Positions 8,401 to 17,124 of a stretch of 64,000 nt of DNA are shown in pieces (positions within the stretch are counted from its first letter, which is position 1; every line of letters begins with the position of its first letter). This DNA is from Marinibactrum halimedae (GTDB lineage Bacteria; Pseudomonadota; Gammaproteobacteria; Pseudomonadales; Cellvibrionaceae). The translations under genes were made by a program, and so were the position numbers. Where the stretch lies: positions 1 through 64,000 of the forward strand of contig NZ_JAJQVM010000012.1 in assembly GCF_021234875.1 (NCBI RefSeq), in the 5' to 3' direction. A model generated the notes under the pieces. That model was not told the DNA's origin. It saw only the letters and a program-made list of their open reading frames with translations, and did not search any database.

Positions 8401-8416
8401 GTTACTGCAATAACTA
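8401..8416. promoter_or_regulatory. candidate OhrR operator 2, upstream of ohr
   Basis: GTTACTGCAATAAC is a near palindrome. Its GCAATAACTA arm (8407-8416) is the inverted copy of TAGTTATTGC at 8338-8347. It lies about 130 bp before ohr, where an operator/promoter would be expected after the terminator. Confidence 0.45.
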
Positions 8417-8546
8417 TTTTTGCTATGACTAGTGTTGTTATAAACAACGTTGCAAACTACTGTCGCAACAAGCAATAGCAAAGAGAACCCGATATTTCGT
8501 ATCACCTTGTTGGATCTTACACCCCTAATACCGAGAGGAGAAAATA

Positions 8547-8969
8547 ATGGAAACCGTTTATCAAGCACACGCTGTGGCCACGGGTGGCCGTGATGGTCGC
8601 GCCGTATCGTCTGATGAAAAATTAAATGTTCAGCTCAGTACACCCAAAGAGCTCGGTGGCGCCGGCGGCGATGGGACTAACCCCGAGCAACTCTTTGCCG
8701 CTGGTTATGCGGCCTGTTTTATTGGTGCCATGAAATTTGTGGGGGCACAAGAGAGCATTGCTGTTCCTCAAGAGGTGAGCATCAACTCTGCTGTGGGGAT
8801 TGGCCCGAATCCGAAAGGGGTTGGCTTTGCCATTACCGTCAGCCTTGAAATTTCGCTTCCGGGTTTAGAAAAAGACGTCGCGCAAGGTTTAATCGATAAA
8901 GCCCATGCCGTGTGTCCGTATTCCAATGCCACTCGCGGAAATGTCGACGTGATATTAACCCTTGCTTAA
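8547..8969 (+). CDS. ohr: organic hydroperoxide resistance protein Ohr
   Basis: 140 residues, the usual Ohr length. It reduces organic hydroperoxides with two redox cysteines, here at about 57 (GYAACFIGAM) and 123 (HAVCPYSNATRGN). The Arg/Glu network segments GGAGGDGTNPEQLFAAGYA and GRDGRA are present. RBS GAGAGGAG lies just upstream of ATG. It is paired with ohrR; expression is presumably released on peroxide stress. The family assignment is very secure. Confidence 0.95.
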   Translation: METVYQAHAVATGGRDGRAVSSDEKLNVQLSTPKELGGAGGDGTNPEQLFAAGYAACFIGAMKFVGAQESIAVPQEVSINSAVGIGPNPKGVGFAITVSLEISLPGLEKDVAQGLIDKAHAVCPYSNATRGNVDVILTLA

Positions 8970-9003
8970 AGCGTTCCTGCTCTAAAAGTAATCATTTTGA
9001 TAG

Positions 9004-9036
9004 AGCTGCCGTTCGTGATAACGTCAGCTTTTCCCT
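9004..9036 (+). terminator. ohr terminator
   Basis: AGCTGCCGTT (9004-9013), loop CGTGAT, AACGTCAGCT (9020-9029) with one internal mismatch, followed by TTTTCCCTTCTT. Confidence 0.7.
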
Positions 9037-9350
9037 TCTTATTTCTCCATAGATTGTCAGAAATTCAAGCGTCACCCCCTTATCTTTCTCACTCTGAGTC
9101 GGTTTACCACTTGTGGGTATGAGAAAGTCCATCCTTTAGTGAGCAGTTTATTCATTGATATCACTCGATCTGTTATGACTTTCTTGTGAAATTCATTAGA
9201 AGTAAAAGACCAATTAATAGCACGTTCTTGTGTGATCGTTAATCAATGACTTAAGTGACAGACTTCTCCTTAGCTTTCGGTATTCATAGAGGAGGTACTC
9301 AGAATGTGGGGCACCGACTTTATTTTCTGCGAAATGAGAGGGGAAGTGGA
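9037..9350. other. leader region of the T3SS island
   Basis: About 310 bp before the first T3SS gene. It includes a consensus-like ribosome site GAGGAGGT near 9290 that serves only a very short frame, and an open in-frame extension of the following gene from GTG 9255. No regulator-binding motif was recognised, but a promoter for the tip/translocator operon should be here. Confidence 0.4.
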
Positions 9351-10619
9351 ATGGATGGGGTATCGAATAATTCAACGAACGAACTTTGGATGTTTGGTTC
9401 TGCAAGTGTAAGGGTGGATTCTAATGGTGGTGTACGTGAAGCGACACAAGAAGAAATAGTTGCAGAAACAAAAAGCTCCCCGGCTGCGATGATTCAAGTT
9501 TTGAATACCGGTGCGGATCTTTTACGCTTTGATGCGAATGGCTATTACAAAGATGATGTAGAAAAAATTGCAGAATTATACAAACAAACGGATAAGAGCA
9601 CAGAAGAAATTGCCAATGAAGTTAATGATGAAATTAATAAATTGCGCAATAAAATGCGAGATCATATCGCCAGTGGTGTGTTTTCAGTCAAAGATAATGG
9701 GCAAGTGTTTCATCGTAATGAGCAGGGCCAGGATGTTCTTATTCCACCGGAAAAGGTTGGGTTTGAAATGAATGCATTATTGATCGAATCAATTACAAAT
9801 AAAGTGAGTGATTTAAATATTTTACGCTCCAAGTTGGCTGGAATTGATAAGTGGATTAAAGAAAATATTGGCTCTGAGGGAAAAGTCATTGTGGGTTCTG
9901 CGAGGGTTGATCGTGGTTACAAGATGCTGCAAAGAATTGAAACGCGTCCGGATAAGAATGAAGATATAGGAGATACAGGTGGTCATGAATGGAGGCTTGG
10001 TGAGGGTTATAGAGATATAGACAAACTGGATGAAATACCTAACTCCTTTAAAGATAAGTTTGATATCCGAAGGGATTATGGCGGTACCGATTTTAATAAG
10101 CATGTTAAAGATTTAGTCAAAGGGACGGAGTATGAAGGTAAAAGTGGAGCGCAGTATATACGGGCGATTAAGAAAGAGTATGATGAATTGCTTCAGGGAA
10201 GTGGTGTTCAAACTAATGGTGAATGGTTAAAAGATTTCTCTGAGACTGAATATGTCTATGGAGGGCAAAGTTGGCCTGCTTTTCAAAATGAAGTGAATAA
10301 AGGGGAGTGGAACAATGGATATGAAGAGGGGGAAATTAGTGCATATGACGATATACAATGGGGAGTTAGCCTTGATAGGCGGGTTCATGTATTGGGTGTT
10401 CCTTATGCGAAATATAGCAGTCCAGAAGGGTTTTCTATTGATGCTATGGTTGTCCCACAAAATAATGTTCAAACTAGAGTGCAAACGTTGTCGAGTTTGT
10501 CGGAGCAATTGGGAACGAATTTTAAAGTTGATAATAGTCGATTCAACAATATTATCGAGGCGATGAATAATTATAATAAATCCATTGTGGACTCTTTAAG
10601 ACGTTTTTCCGTTATTTAA
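9351..10619 (+). CDS. sctA: V-antigen (LcrV/PcrV)-like needle tip protein, enlarged
   Basis: 422 residues from ATG 9351, which has AGAGGGGAAG upstream; a GTG at 9255 would give 454. It is first in a tip, chaperone, translocator gene order. The last 45 residues (VQTRVQTLSSLSEQLGT, then RFNNIIEAMNNYNKSIVDSL) match the long C-terminal coiled-coil helix of LcrV/PcrV (pattern: STxLxxxxSRYNSAIEALNxFxxKYDSxxxxLL). An N-terminal helical pair (about residues 55-110) would form the other half of the coiled coil. The middle, about 200 residues, is charged, rich in Gly/Tyr/Asp and unlike LcrV (326 aa). By synteny it should cap the needle and scaffold the translocon. The role is inferred from synteny plus the C-terminal helix. 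Confidence 0.65.
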   Translation: MDGVSNNSTNELWMFGSASVRVDSNGGVREATQEEIVAETKSSPAAMIQVLNTGADLLRFDANGYYKDDVEKIAELYKQTDKSTEEIANEVNDEINKLRNKMRDHIASGVFSVKDNGQVFHRNEQGQDVLIPPEKVGFEMNALLIESITNKVSDLNILRSKLAGIDKWIKENIGSEGKVIVGSARVDRGYKMLQRIETRPDKNEDIGDTGGHEWRLGEGYRDIDKLDEIPNSFKDKFDIRRDYGGTDFNKHVKDLVKGTEYEGKSGAQYIRAIKKEYDELLQGSGVQTNGEWLKDFSETEYVYGGQSWPAFQNEVNKGEWNNGYEEGEISAYDDIQWGVSLDRRVHVLGVPYAKYSSPEGFSIDAMVVPQNNVQTRVQTLSSLSEQLGTNFKVDNSRFNNIIEAMNNYNKSIVDSLRRFSVI

Positions 10620-10638
10620 ATCTTGAGAAGATGAATCT

Positions 10639-10953
10639 ATGAATAATGATGAGTTGAATGGGGTTGCGGCCATGGATATGGAGGCGATCTTGAATAAGAG
10701 TCAAAAAATTCTTGCTGAAGTCCAAGAAGCGTTAATAAAAAGCGAATATCGCCAGGCTGTATTGGACGCAAATATTCAATCTACTTGGGCTTGTTCTCGA
10801 TATCAGTGGGTCGAAAAAATCAATGCTGAATTTGGCCAACCTAATGAAAGTGAGATTTTTTTTGCACATAAAGAATTTAAAGAAAAATTTCTAAAGGAAA
10901 AGACGGTCAAATCCAGTTTTATGAGCCCTTTTTTTGTGAATAATCCTATCTGA
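10639..10953 (+). CDS. small helical protein, possible LcrG-like tip chaperone
   Basis: 104 residues, with no signal peptide or membrane segment. Residues 15-45 (ILNKSQKILAEVQEALIKSE, then YRQAVLDANI) form an amphipathic helix resembling the LcrG/PcrG helix that binds the V antigen (pattern: LxxAExAIxDSxxRxxLLxEM). Position also fits, between the tip protein and LcrH, although in Yersinia lcrG precedes lcrV. The second half is Phe/Lys-rich and unrecognised. The LcrG assignment is tentative; it could be another small chaperone. Confidence 0.45.
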   Translation: MNNDELNGVAAMDMEAILNKSQKILAEVQEALIKSEYRQAVLDANIQSTWACSRYQWVEKINAEFGQPNESEIFFAHKEFKEKFLKEKTVKSSFMSPFFVNNPI

Positions 10954-10969
10954 TTGCTAGGGGAGTGCA

Positions 10970-11500
10970 ATGAGTCAAAAAACCAGTCAAGCCGTAAATT
11001 TACATCAGGTGGATCCACAAGATTGGCAATATTTCTTAGAGCAAGGGGGAACTTTGGGTCATGCTTTAGATTTGCAAGAAAGCGAATTAGAAGCCATGTA
11101 TGCGATGGCTTACGAAAAATACACCATGGGCGCGTATCAAGAAGCGTTGTCATTATTTCAGTTGCTATGTCGTTGTGATCACTTTGACTCACGATTTATT
11201 TTAGGGCTGGGAGCTGTGAGGCAGGCGCTTAAAGAGTACAAGTTGGCAGGAGAAACTTACAGTTTTGCCGCTGTAGTGCATACTCAAGACCCAAGATTTC
11301 CTTTCCATACAGCCGAGTGTCATTTAGCTTTGGGTAATAACATAAAAGCAGCCAGTGGTTTTGAAGAAGCTTATAACCGGAGTTTAGGGAAGCCAAAATT
11401 TGAGAAGTTAAAAGAGAAAGCAGAGGCTTGTTTATTTATGTTATCTAAAAAACTGGGGAAATATGACCCTAATTGGAAATATAACCCTAAAGGAGAATAA
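10970..11500 (+). CDS. sycD: LcrH/SycD-type TPR chaperone of the translocators
   Basis: 176 residues, three TPRs at about residues 40-145. It follows the LcrH pattern closely: FLEQGGTLGHALDL, then LYxxAYxxYxxGxYxEAL-type repeat AYEKYTMGAYQEALSLFQLL, then CDHFDSRFILGLGAVRQAL and DPRFPFHTAECHLALG. Family members are class II chaperones that hold YopB and YopD before secretion through a conserved groove. It sits directly upstream of the YopB-like gene with a 3-nt gap, as in yersiniae. The assignment is secure. Confidence 0.92.
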   Translation: MSQKTSQAVNLHQVDPQDWQYFLEQGGTLGHALDLQESELEAMYAMAYEKYTMGAYQEALSLFQLLCRCDHFDSRFILGLGAVRQALKEYKLAGETYSFAAVVHTQDPRFPFHTAECHLALGNNIKAASGFEEAYNRSLGKPKFEKLKEKAEACLFMLSKKLGKYDPNWKYNPKGE

Positions 11501-11503
11501 AGG

Positions 11504-12910
11504 ATGGCGATTGACAATAATACTAGGCCCGTTACGCTTGCGATGCCTATAGTAAGTGATTTTTCTCGCACCGTGACGGAAAGTTTACTTGTGGCTCAGA
11601 AAGAGCAAGCATTAATCCCCCTGAAAGAAAAAAAGCAACAAGAAAATCAGTTGAATGGTTTAAAAAATACACCGTCAGTAGAGCTAGATCCGCCAGAGGT
11701 GTCTACTTCCAGTGGGGAATTTTACGACACGATTATTATTGCATTATCCAGGCTTTCAGGTTTGCTTGGAGATATGGCAGATTCTACTTTAATAGACTTG
11801 CAATTCAATCGAGAAGAAATTAAACGGCTTTTGAAAGAAAAATTATTAAATGCTGAGGCGAGTGAGAAGCGTCGTGTTGAGCAAGAAAAGGCCGAAGAGA
11901 GAGCAATCAAGCGTGAAAACGAGCTGGGGTTTTGGAGTAAGGTTGCCGATTTTGCATTTGGTGCCTTTGAATACGTAACTGGCCTTGCCACAATGGTAAA
12001 AGGGGTTTTTACTTTGAATCCGGCAGATATTGCCGCTGGTGCCAGTCTTGCTGTCGCCGGGCTTCTTGAGATGTCGGCAGCATTTTTGGAAGAGGGAGCA
12101 ACGAAAGATAATCTCAAAATGGCGGCAAATACCTTTATGGGGGTGGGTCTTGCTTTGTCATTTGTGGGCAGTGGTCCAATGGTCGCTTTCATGATTAAAG
12201 GTGTTGAAAAAGCCCTAAAATCAGGAGGGAAGAAGCTTATTCAAGAAGCCGCAGAAAAAGCGTCTAAAGAGGTGTCTGAAAAAGCCATGGACGATATCGC
12301 AAAAACAGCAATGAAAGAAGCCTCGAAGCAAGCCGCAAAAGGGCTGAAAAGCCAAATGTACAACTTGACTCTTGAAGTCTTTTCGCGAGGAACAACAAAA
12401 ACACTCAAATCAGGAATGAATAAACATCTAGATGAATATGCCGAGGTGTTCATGAAAACAGTTGCTAAAGAGACGACAAAGCGAGGTTTCGGCGAAGTTT
12501 CTGAAGAGATGGCGAAAAAAGCCACACAAAATATGTTAAAAAATCTTAAAAAAGAGCTCCAAGACAATGTTCAGAAGTTAAGTGACTCAACCAAAGTATT
12601 CAGGAATTTAGGTAAAGCGGCGTTGGCTAAAGAGGCGCTGGTTCAGTCACATAATATTCATGCTGCCGTTGTTCAGGAGGAGTTTGATGCGAGAAAAGCC
12701 GATTTAGAAAAAGAAAAGGACATCTTATTAGCAAATTTGGAAGAAATTACTCATACCCAAGAGTGGGTGAATAATCTTATCAAATTATTACAGGAACACT
12801 GGACTCGTGCTGTTACAGGTCCTGTTGAAGAAGCAATGAAAGTTTTGAATTCATCTATTCAAGATCGAGGTAATACCTCTAAGCGAATTGCGGCAAGCTT
12901 CAGTGTGTAA
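11504..12910 (+). CDS. sctE: YopB-like major translocator (pore protein)
   Basis: 468 residues. An N-terminal LcrH-binding region (VTLAMPIVSDF) is followed by a Lys/Glu-rich coiled coil at about 95-140. Two hydrophobic segments at about 172-192 (IAAGASLAVAGLLEMSAAFL) and 208-230 (MAANTFMGVGLALSFVGSG) have the YopB/PopB/IpaB arrangement. A long C-terminal helical region has repeated KEASKQAAK-like and Met-rich segments and a coiled coil near 395-440. The known role of the family is insertion into the host membrane as part of the translocon. The gene is between lcrH and the YopD-like gene. Length is larger than YopB (401). Confidence 0.88.
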   Translation: MAIDNNTRPVTLAMPIVSDFSRTVTESLLVAQKEQALIPLKEKKQQENQLNGLKNTPSVELDPPEVSTSSGEFYDTIIIALSRLSGLLGDMADSTLIDLQFNREEIKRLLKEKLLNAEASEKRRVEQEKAEERAIKRENELGFWSKVADFAFGAFEYVTGLATMVKGVFTLNPADIAAGASLAVAGLLEMSAAFLEEGATKDNLKMAANTFMGVGLALSFVGSGPMVAFMIKGVEKALKSGGKKLIQEAAEKASKEVSEKAMDDIAKTAMKEASKQAAKGLKSQMYNLTLEVFSRGTTKTLKSGMNKHLDEYAEVFMKTVAKETTKRGFGEVSEEMAKKATQNMLKNLKKELQDNVQKLSDSTKVFRNLGKAALAKEALVQSHNIHAAVVQEEFDARKADLEKEKDILLANLEEITHTQEWVNNLIKLLQEHWTRAVTGPVEEAMKVLNSSIQDRGNTSKRIAASFSV

Positions 12911-12981
12911 TATGCAAAATTTTATATGGTTTTTGTGATCTAAGTGGTTATTGGTGAATTTTATAAGATGTGGAGAACATT

Positions 12982-13722
12982 ATGATTGAAGGCAGTGTTA
13001 GTAAGTCAGGAAGTAATGGAATTAGTGGTGTAAGCAATGTAGAAAAAAATAACATAAGGCAAGAGGATAGCAACATTGTATCCCCATTGGATGCTAGTCG
13101 TCACTATTTGTCAGTTGATGATGAACCTGTTCAAAACTTTCTAGAGGCATTCGCTAGAAATAATCATGTTTATGGTTTGGTGAATGATTTAAATAATAAA
13201 ATGAAGTCGATTCTCAGAGAAATGAGAGAAGTTGAATCGACAGTTCGTATCAGAAACTATGAACATCAGTTTAAAACGGCATTGGAGAAAAGAGATGAAA
13301 TTTTGGAAAAGGCAGAAAAAATTAAGGAATTGACACTTCAAAAAGCCAAATTAACCATGGTCTCGGGTGTTGTACAGGGTGCAGTCGGTTTGGCTTCTGC
13401 GGGCGCGGGTTTTGCTTCATCCTCTACGATTAAGGGCAGTGCCATGGCAGGAGCTGGTGCAGGTATTGCTCAGGGGATGAGTAAAATTATTGATTCTGAA
13501 GTAATGAAGTTGGATGCTGAAGTTACAGATTTAAGAATGCTTCTTGATGCGACACAAACAGAGTTAGATGCCATTATTGATTTGGCTAAAAAAGAAGGTG
13601 AATTATCCAATGCTCAAATAAGTTTTATTGACAGTATTACCAATACGTTTTCTTCTTTTATTAACGATCTGCATGGTCAACACAGTGGTACGATTGGTTC
13701 AATGGCAAAAGCAATGGTATAG
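12982..13722 (+). CDS. sctB: YopD-like minor translocator
   Basis: 246 residues from ATG 12982 (GGAGA upstream; a GTG at 12970 is also in frame). It has a Ser/Asn-rich N-terminus, a coiled coil at about 65-125, one glycine/alanine-rich hydrophobic segment (VSGVVQGAVGLASAGAGFAS and following, about 130-165) and C-terminal amphipathic helices. One membrane segment plus coiled coils after the YopB-like gene is the YopD/PopD/SseD design. Sequence similarity to YopD itself is weak, so the call rests on architecture and synteny. It would pair with the larger translocator and use the LcrH chaperone. Confidence 0.75.
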   Translation: MIEGSVSKSGSNGISGVSNVEKNNIRQEDSNIVSPLDASRHYLSVDDEPVQNFLEAFARNNHVYGLVNDLNNKMKSILREMREVESTVRIRNYEHQFKTALEKRDEILEKAEKIKELTLQKAKLTMVSGVVQGAVGLASAGAGFASSSTIKGSAMAGAGAGIAQGMSKIIDSEVMKLDAEVTDLRMLLDATQTELDAIIDLAKKEGELSNAQISFIDSITNTFSSFINDLHGQHSGTIGSMAKAMV

Positions 13723-13768
13723 CGATTGTCGTAGAAGGTTGTCATAGAAAATTGTCATAATGTTTCAT

Positions 13769-13801
13769 CCCGATAAAGTGTGTTGTTCACAGTTTATCGG
13801 G
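13769..13801 (+). terminator. hairpin after the translocator genes
   Basis: CCCGATAAA (13769-13777) and TTTATCGGG (13793-13801) enclose an inner GTG...CAC pair. No T-run follows, so it may be an attenuator or mRNA-end stabiliser that sets the translocator transcript apart from the next genes. Confidence 0.55.
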
Positions 13802-13831
13802 TTGGGTATGTATTTATTAAGGATTAAATCG

Positions 13832-14632
13832 GTGAAGTTCATAGAACGGTTTGTTTTTTTGTCTGTGTTGTTGATGCATATCTCAGGTTGTGCAACACAA
13901 AACAAGAGCCCTAATGTCGTGGTGGCGAGCCTGAGTATTGGTGTTGAAAAAAATATAGAGAGTTTGATCAGCTTGTCAAATTCACTGTTTTATGAAAACT
14001 TAAGTCCAGCTGTATTACCTTATTCCATTGAATACCGTTCATCATCCCAGCTGTATTCAGAGTTTGCTGCTGGCAACTATGATGTAATTTTAGGTGTCGT
14101 CGAAGCTTCTTCAGCAGGGTATTTAATTGCGGGCGATATTATTCCTTTGAAATCCATGGATTTTCAATATTTTGTATTGCCAGAAAGACAAGATATTCGC
14201 GATGTTAGCAATAAAGATGCGTTTTTTTTGAAAACGAAAGCGGTCGGTTATGTATCCGTGGGTAAAGTGGGTATTGCTAATGAAGCAAAAATAGCCACAT
14301 TAGAGAATTCACACAGTTTTACACCCTGTGGCACGGTATTGGGGTGTGTCAGGTTTTTACATGAAAAAAAGATTGATTCAATGGCCACCTTTGGGTTGAA
14401 TTCACTGAAAGCGTTAGATGATGCGCTGAAACCCCATGGCCAGCGTATTGTAAAAGCGTCTTTAAAAGAGGCCACCACGTATGGAGTTATGCTCAATTCC
14501 CTGACTCTCAGTCAGGAAGAGATGCAATCACTACGATACTTTTTCACACAGGCGGTTTTACAGAGCGAGCAACAAAGAGAGTTGGCGTTTATTAATAAAA
14601 AAACTTCTGTTGCGAAGGTGGGATTACAATGA
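13832..14632 (+). CDS. PhnD-like substrate-binding lipoprotein inside the T3SS operon
   Basis: About 266 residues from GTG 13832 (AAGGA upstream); ATG codons at 13808 and 13760 are in frame, but the latter lies before the hairpin. The N-terminus KFIERFVFLSVLLMHISGC is a lipoprotein signal with lipobox. The mature part (VVVASLSIGVEKNIESLISL, EYRSSSQLYSEFAAGNYDVI, then repeated strand-helix units) follows the type II periplasmic binding protein pattern of PhnD-like proteins. It overlaps sctW by 4 nt, so it is co-transcribed. No such gene is in the canonical Ysc locus. It could sense a ligand or act as a pilotin-like lipoprotein; neither is shown. Confidence 0.65.
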   Translation: MKFIERFVFLSVLLMHISGCATQNKSPNVVVASLSIGVEKNIESLISLSNSLFYENLSPAVLPYSIEYRSSSQLYSEFAAGNYDVILGVVEASSAGYLIAGDIIPLKSMDFQYFVLPERQDIRDVSNKDAFFLKTKAVGYVSVGKVGIANEAKIATLENSHSFTPCGTVLGCVRFLHEKKIDSMATFGLNSLKALDDALKPHGQRIVKASLKEATTYGVMLNSLTLSQEEMQSLRYFFTQAVLQSEQQRELAFINKKTSVAKVGLQ

Positions 14633-15765
14633 TCGGGCCAGATGCACAGCCGCGAGGTGTGAATGCGGTAGTTGAAAACCCCACTTCCCTGGAAATGTCT
14701 CATCGTCGAGTGGATGCAGCACCTCCGGGTAAAACCATGTTTCAAACCGTCAATAATAGTATGGAAGAGTTTGGGTCGTTTCTGCATAAGCATCAAAACT
14801 TAAATCGGCAACGAGCACGAGAATCTCGTCGTGACCTCAATTCTCTGGATGTACGTCGGTTAACACGATCGGCCTTGAGTGCACAACAGGTCGAAAAAGT
14901 TGAAGAGATGGTACTGCATGTTAAATCCAAACATTTCGATAAAAAAGCGTTGCTGCAAAATATAGAGGCTTTCCGCCACGCGATCTCAGAAGACATTACC
15001 CAGCAAACTATTGGGCTTTTGGCCCTCAAAGAAAAAATCAATTCCAGTGATTTTGATCGTGAAACGCACACGGGAGTACCTAAAAAAGACGTTTCCGAAA
15101 TTATTGAACTCATTGATAATCAGCTAAAACCTGCAGAAACCTCACAAGAATTTGCAGCGGCCACACTGGGTTTCTCTATCGTTGAGTGGGCAGCCGATCA
15201 AGGTATTGCAGAAAGAGAAGCGCTTTCAACACACTTCCAAGCCTCGTACCCCATTTCGTTTAAAGACATGAGTCATGCGTTGACAGGCTTAAGGCAAAAG
15301 TTCGGCGATAAAAAAATAGAATTTGGCACTCAAGCCATTTTTAAACAATTGTCAGCACAATACCATGCAGAAGGCCAGAATATAAGTAAGGCACAATTAT
15401 TTGAATTAATGAAGAATATGTCGCAGCTTAAAACCTTAATGGGGTTATTTGACGAGTGCCGGGAGTTATCAAAGCTGATTGCTTCGCCAGGGGGAAATTC
15501 AGAGGGAATGACCGTTCGATTGTTAAATGAAATTGCTGTTATTCAGGATAAAACATGGGTAGAGCAATCAGACATTGGCCAGTTAATGCAAAACCTAGGC
15601 TTAAAGGGTGCCTCAATGCAAGCGACAGTAAGCGTTCAATTGAAGCGTATTGTAGGCCTAATACCCGATTTTATGTATCAAGAGCCTGCGCAAAAGCAAC
15701 AAAGCTTGGAAGCACTCTTTCAATTTATTGATATGACATCAAGACGTGAGGCCAGCCATGCCTGA
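14629..15765 (+). CDS. sctW: SctW gatekeeper (YopN-TyeA fused)
   Basis: 378 residues. The N-terminal secretion/chaperone region (residues 1-70) is basic and Ser-rich. The HrpJ/YopN domain at about 75-285 contains LLQNIEAFRHAISEDITQQT and FAAATLGFSIVEWAADQG. The C-terminal 90 residues (IGQLMQNLGLKGASMQATVS and following helices) match TyeA, which is a separate protein in Yersinia. Fused forms are known (MxiC, SsaL, some YopN-TyeA hybrids). It controls the switch from translocators to effectors. It is followed by a SycN-like chaperone gene overlapping by 8 nt, and YscB lies far downstream before sctC. Confidence 0.88.
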   Translation: MIGPDAQPRGVNAVVENPTSLEMSHRRVDAAPPGKTMFQTVNNSMEEFGSFLHKHQNLNRQRARESRRDLNSLDVRRLTRSALSAQQVEKVEEMVLHVKSKHFDKKALLQNIEAFRHAISEDITQQTIGLLALKEKINSSDFDRETHTGVPKKDVSEIIELIDNQLKPAETSQEFAAATLGFSIVEWAADQGIAEREALSTHFQASYPISFKDMSHALTGLRQKFGDKKIEFGTQAIFKQLSAQYHAEGQNISKAQLFELMKNMSQLKTLMGLFDECRELSKLIASPGGNSEGMTVRLLNEIAVIQDKTWVEQSDIGQLMQNLGLKGASMQATVSVQLKRIVGLIPDFMYQEPAQKQQSLEALFQFIDMTSRREASHA

Positions 15766-16138
15766 GTGGATAATTCAAGAAATGATACGGTATTTTGATC
15801 ACCGAGGGATACCTATTAATCAGCACTCGTTACCGGAAGGCTATCTTCAAATCGATTTGGCTTATGATGGGGTGTTGGAGGTGGACTACTTACCCGCCGA
15901 GGAGTCTTTACTCTTTTCTTTACGCTTGGTTCAGGATGCTCATCAAGCCATTGTTCGACAAATGCTCGCTATGAACCATTATTTAAAAAAACTTCCTTTC
16001 TCACCGACCTGCCATTTGTATGATTCCAGTATTGTATTAAGAACGTGCTTAGTAAATGAAGCGGTAAGTTTGGTAAATATAGAGTCTGTGTTTACGAATC
16101 TTCTACAGAGAAAGCAAATATTGATAGATAATGGATAA
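15758..16138 (+). CDS. sycN: SycN-like class I chaperone
   Basis: About 126 residues from ATG 15758, overlapping the sctW end. It begins MPEWIIQEMIRYFDHRGIPI, like SycN (pattern: WIxxxIxxFxxxxGxP), then LQIDLAYDGVLEVDYLPAEE, the dimerisation strands of CesT/SycE-fold chaperones. Known partner: YopN, together with YscB. Order sctW-sycN-yscX-yscY-sctV equals the Yersinia order. Confident from synteny and pattern. Confidence 0.75.
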   Translation: MPEWIIQEMIRYFDHRGIPINQHSLPEGYLQIDLAYDGVLEVDYLPAEESLLFSLRLVQDAHQAIVRQMLAMNHYLKKLPFSPTCHLYDSSIVLRTCLVNEAVSLVNIESVFTNLLQRKQILIDNG

Positions 16139-16153
16139 GATGGCTAGGGGCAT

Positions 16154-16549
16154 ATGGTTAACAACGATACAAAGGCAACGTTAAATTTTTCAGGGGGCAT
16201 TGAAACCGTTTCCTACTTGGAGCGTCAGCGGGACTTCCCTGCTTTGCCCAAGGCAAAGCGTATTATTTATTTCACGGAAGATGCAGCCCCTTCTCATCTT
16301 GCAAAGCTCTATCAAAAATTCACCAGTAAATGCCTGCTCGATAAGATTTGCCGCCCTCAGAAGCAAGAATTTAACACCGTAGAAAATGAGTTGTCTCATC
16401 AAGGGGCGTTATCTGCCATAGACTGGCTTAATACGCTTGAGGGAAAAATTCCGCAGCCACTTGCCGAAAAAGCACAAGATGTATTAAAGCGAATTGCTGA
16501 ATTGGAGATCACTGAGCAAGTTCAGCGTAATTTATTGAAGCAGGTGTAA
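16154..16549 (+). CDS. yscX: YscX, early secreted T3SS component
   Basis: 131 residues. GGIETVSYLERQRDFPALPK near the N-terminus and HLAKLYQKFTSKCLLDKICRP at about 55-75 follow the YscX pattern (GIExLSxxxxxxxxLPExYxLPPDG, HLERLYPTAQSKRSLWDF). The C-terminal helices end IAELEITEQVQRNLLKQV. YscX is specific to the Ysc branch, binds YscY and SctV and is needed for export of early substrates. Its presence places this system in that branch. Confidence 0.8.
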   Translation: MVNNDTKATLNFSGGIETVSYLERQRDFPALPKAKRIIYFTEDAAPSHLAKLYQKFTSKCLLDKICRPQKQEFNTVENELSHQGALSAIDWLNTLEGKIPQPLAEKAQDVLKRIAELEITEQVQRNLLKQV

Positions 16550-16551
16550 TT

Positions 16552-17124
16552 ATGAGCAAGCAACAAGAGTTTACCAATAAAATGCATTCACTCAATAGCG
16601 ATGAGCGTCAAACAATAAAAGAAGCGCAATTTGTCAAAGCACAATCTAGTAAAAAAAAGCCCAGTAAAACAGAGTCCAGTAAAACTAAGTTCAGTAAAAC
16701 TAAGTTCAGTAAAACAGAGCCCAGTAAAACAGGGCAATTAGGGAAAGAAAGTGCAGATAATAAAGACAGTATTCCCAACCAGAGTGGAATGAAAGAGTGG
16801 TTACTGATACAGGCGCAATTGCAGTTAGATTATGCCTCTGTAAACGATGCCATTGTATTGTTGGAGTTATTTGAGTCTGCCTATGGGGATTCTCTCAGTT
16901 CTGGTCTTATGCTATGCAAAGCGTGGGGGCGTACTGGTGATATTGTTGTTCTTGAGCGTCGAATAAAAGAACTGCTCAAACACCCTGAGCTATCGAAAGA
17001 TCAAGCGGCGGCATTGTATGTGTGTTTGCGTAATGCTCGCTGGCATCAAGAAAATATACTGGGTGCAAAGAAAGCACAGGCCGCTTACCGGTCAGCCATT
17101 AAAGCGAAAGGAGACGTTTTGTGA
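16552..17124 (+). CDS. yscY: YscY, chaperone of YscX, with an N-terminal repeat extension
   Basis: 190 residues against about 114 for YscY. The C-terminal 110 residues ([20 protein letters not shown], then [10 protein letters not shown] and further helical repeats) are the TPR-like YscY fold. The first 75 residues are an extension that includes six pentapeptide-type repeats ([20 protein letters not shown] and variants) encoded by 15-bp units at 16648-16737. It overlaps sctV by 4 nt. The YscX-YscY pair binds the cytosolic domain of SctV in yersiniae. Function of the repeat tail is unknown. Confidence 0.8.
   Translation: MSKQQEFTNKMHSLNSDERQTIKEAQFVKAQSSKKKPSKTESSKTKFSKTKFSKTEPSKTGQLGKESADNKDSIPNQSGMKEWLLIQAQLQLDYASVNDAIVLLELFESAYGDSLSSGLMLCKAWGRTGDIVVLERRIKELLKHPELSKDQAAALYVCLRNARWHQENILGAKKAQAAYRSAIKAKGDVL
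16648..16737 (+). repeat. six 15-bp units in yscY
   Basis: Units start at 16648, 16663, 16678, 16693, 16708 and 16723, each beginning AGTAAAA. They encode a Ser-Lys-rich tract. The two central copies are identical. Confidence 0.9.

Noticed and set aside
9255-9350. 32-residue N-terminal extension of the tip protein from GTG 9255
   Set aside because: ATG 9351 has a better ribosome site; the extension is unusual in composition. Kept only as an alternative.
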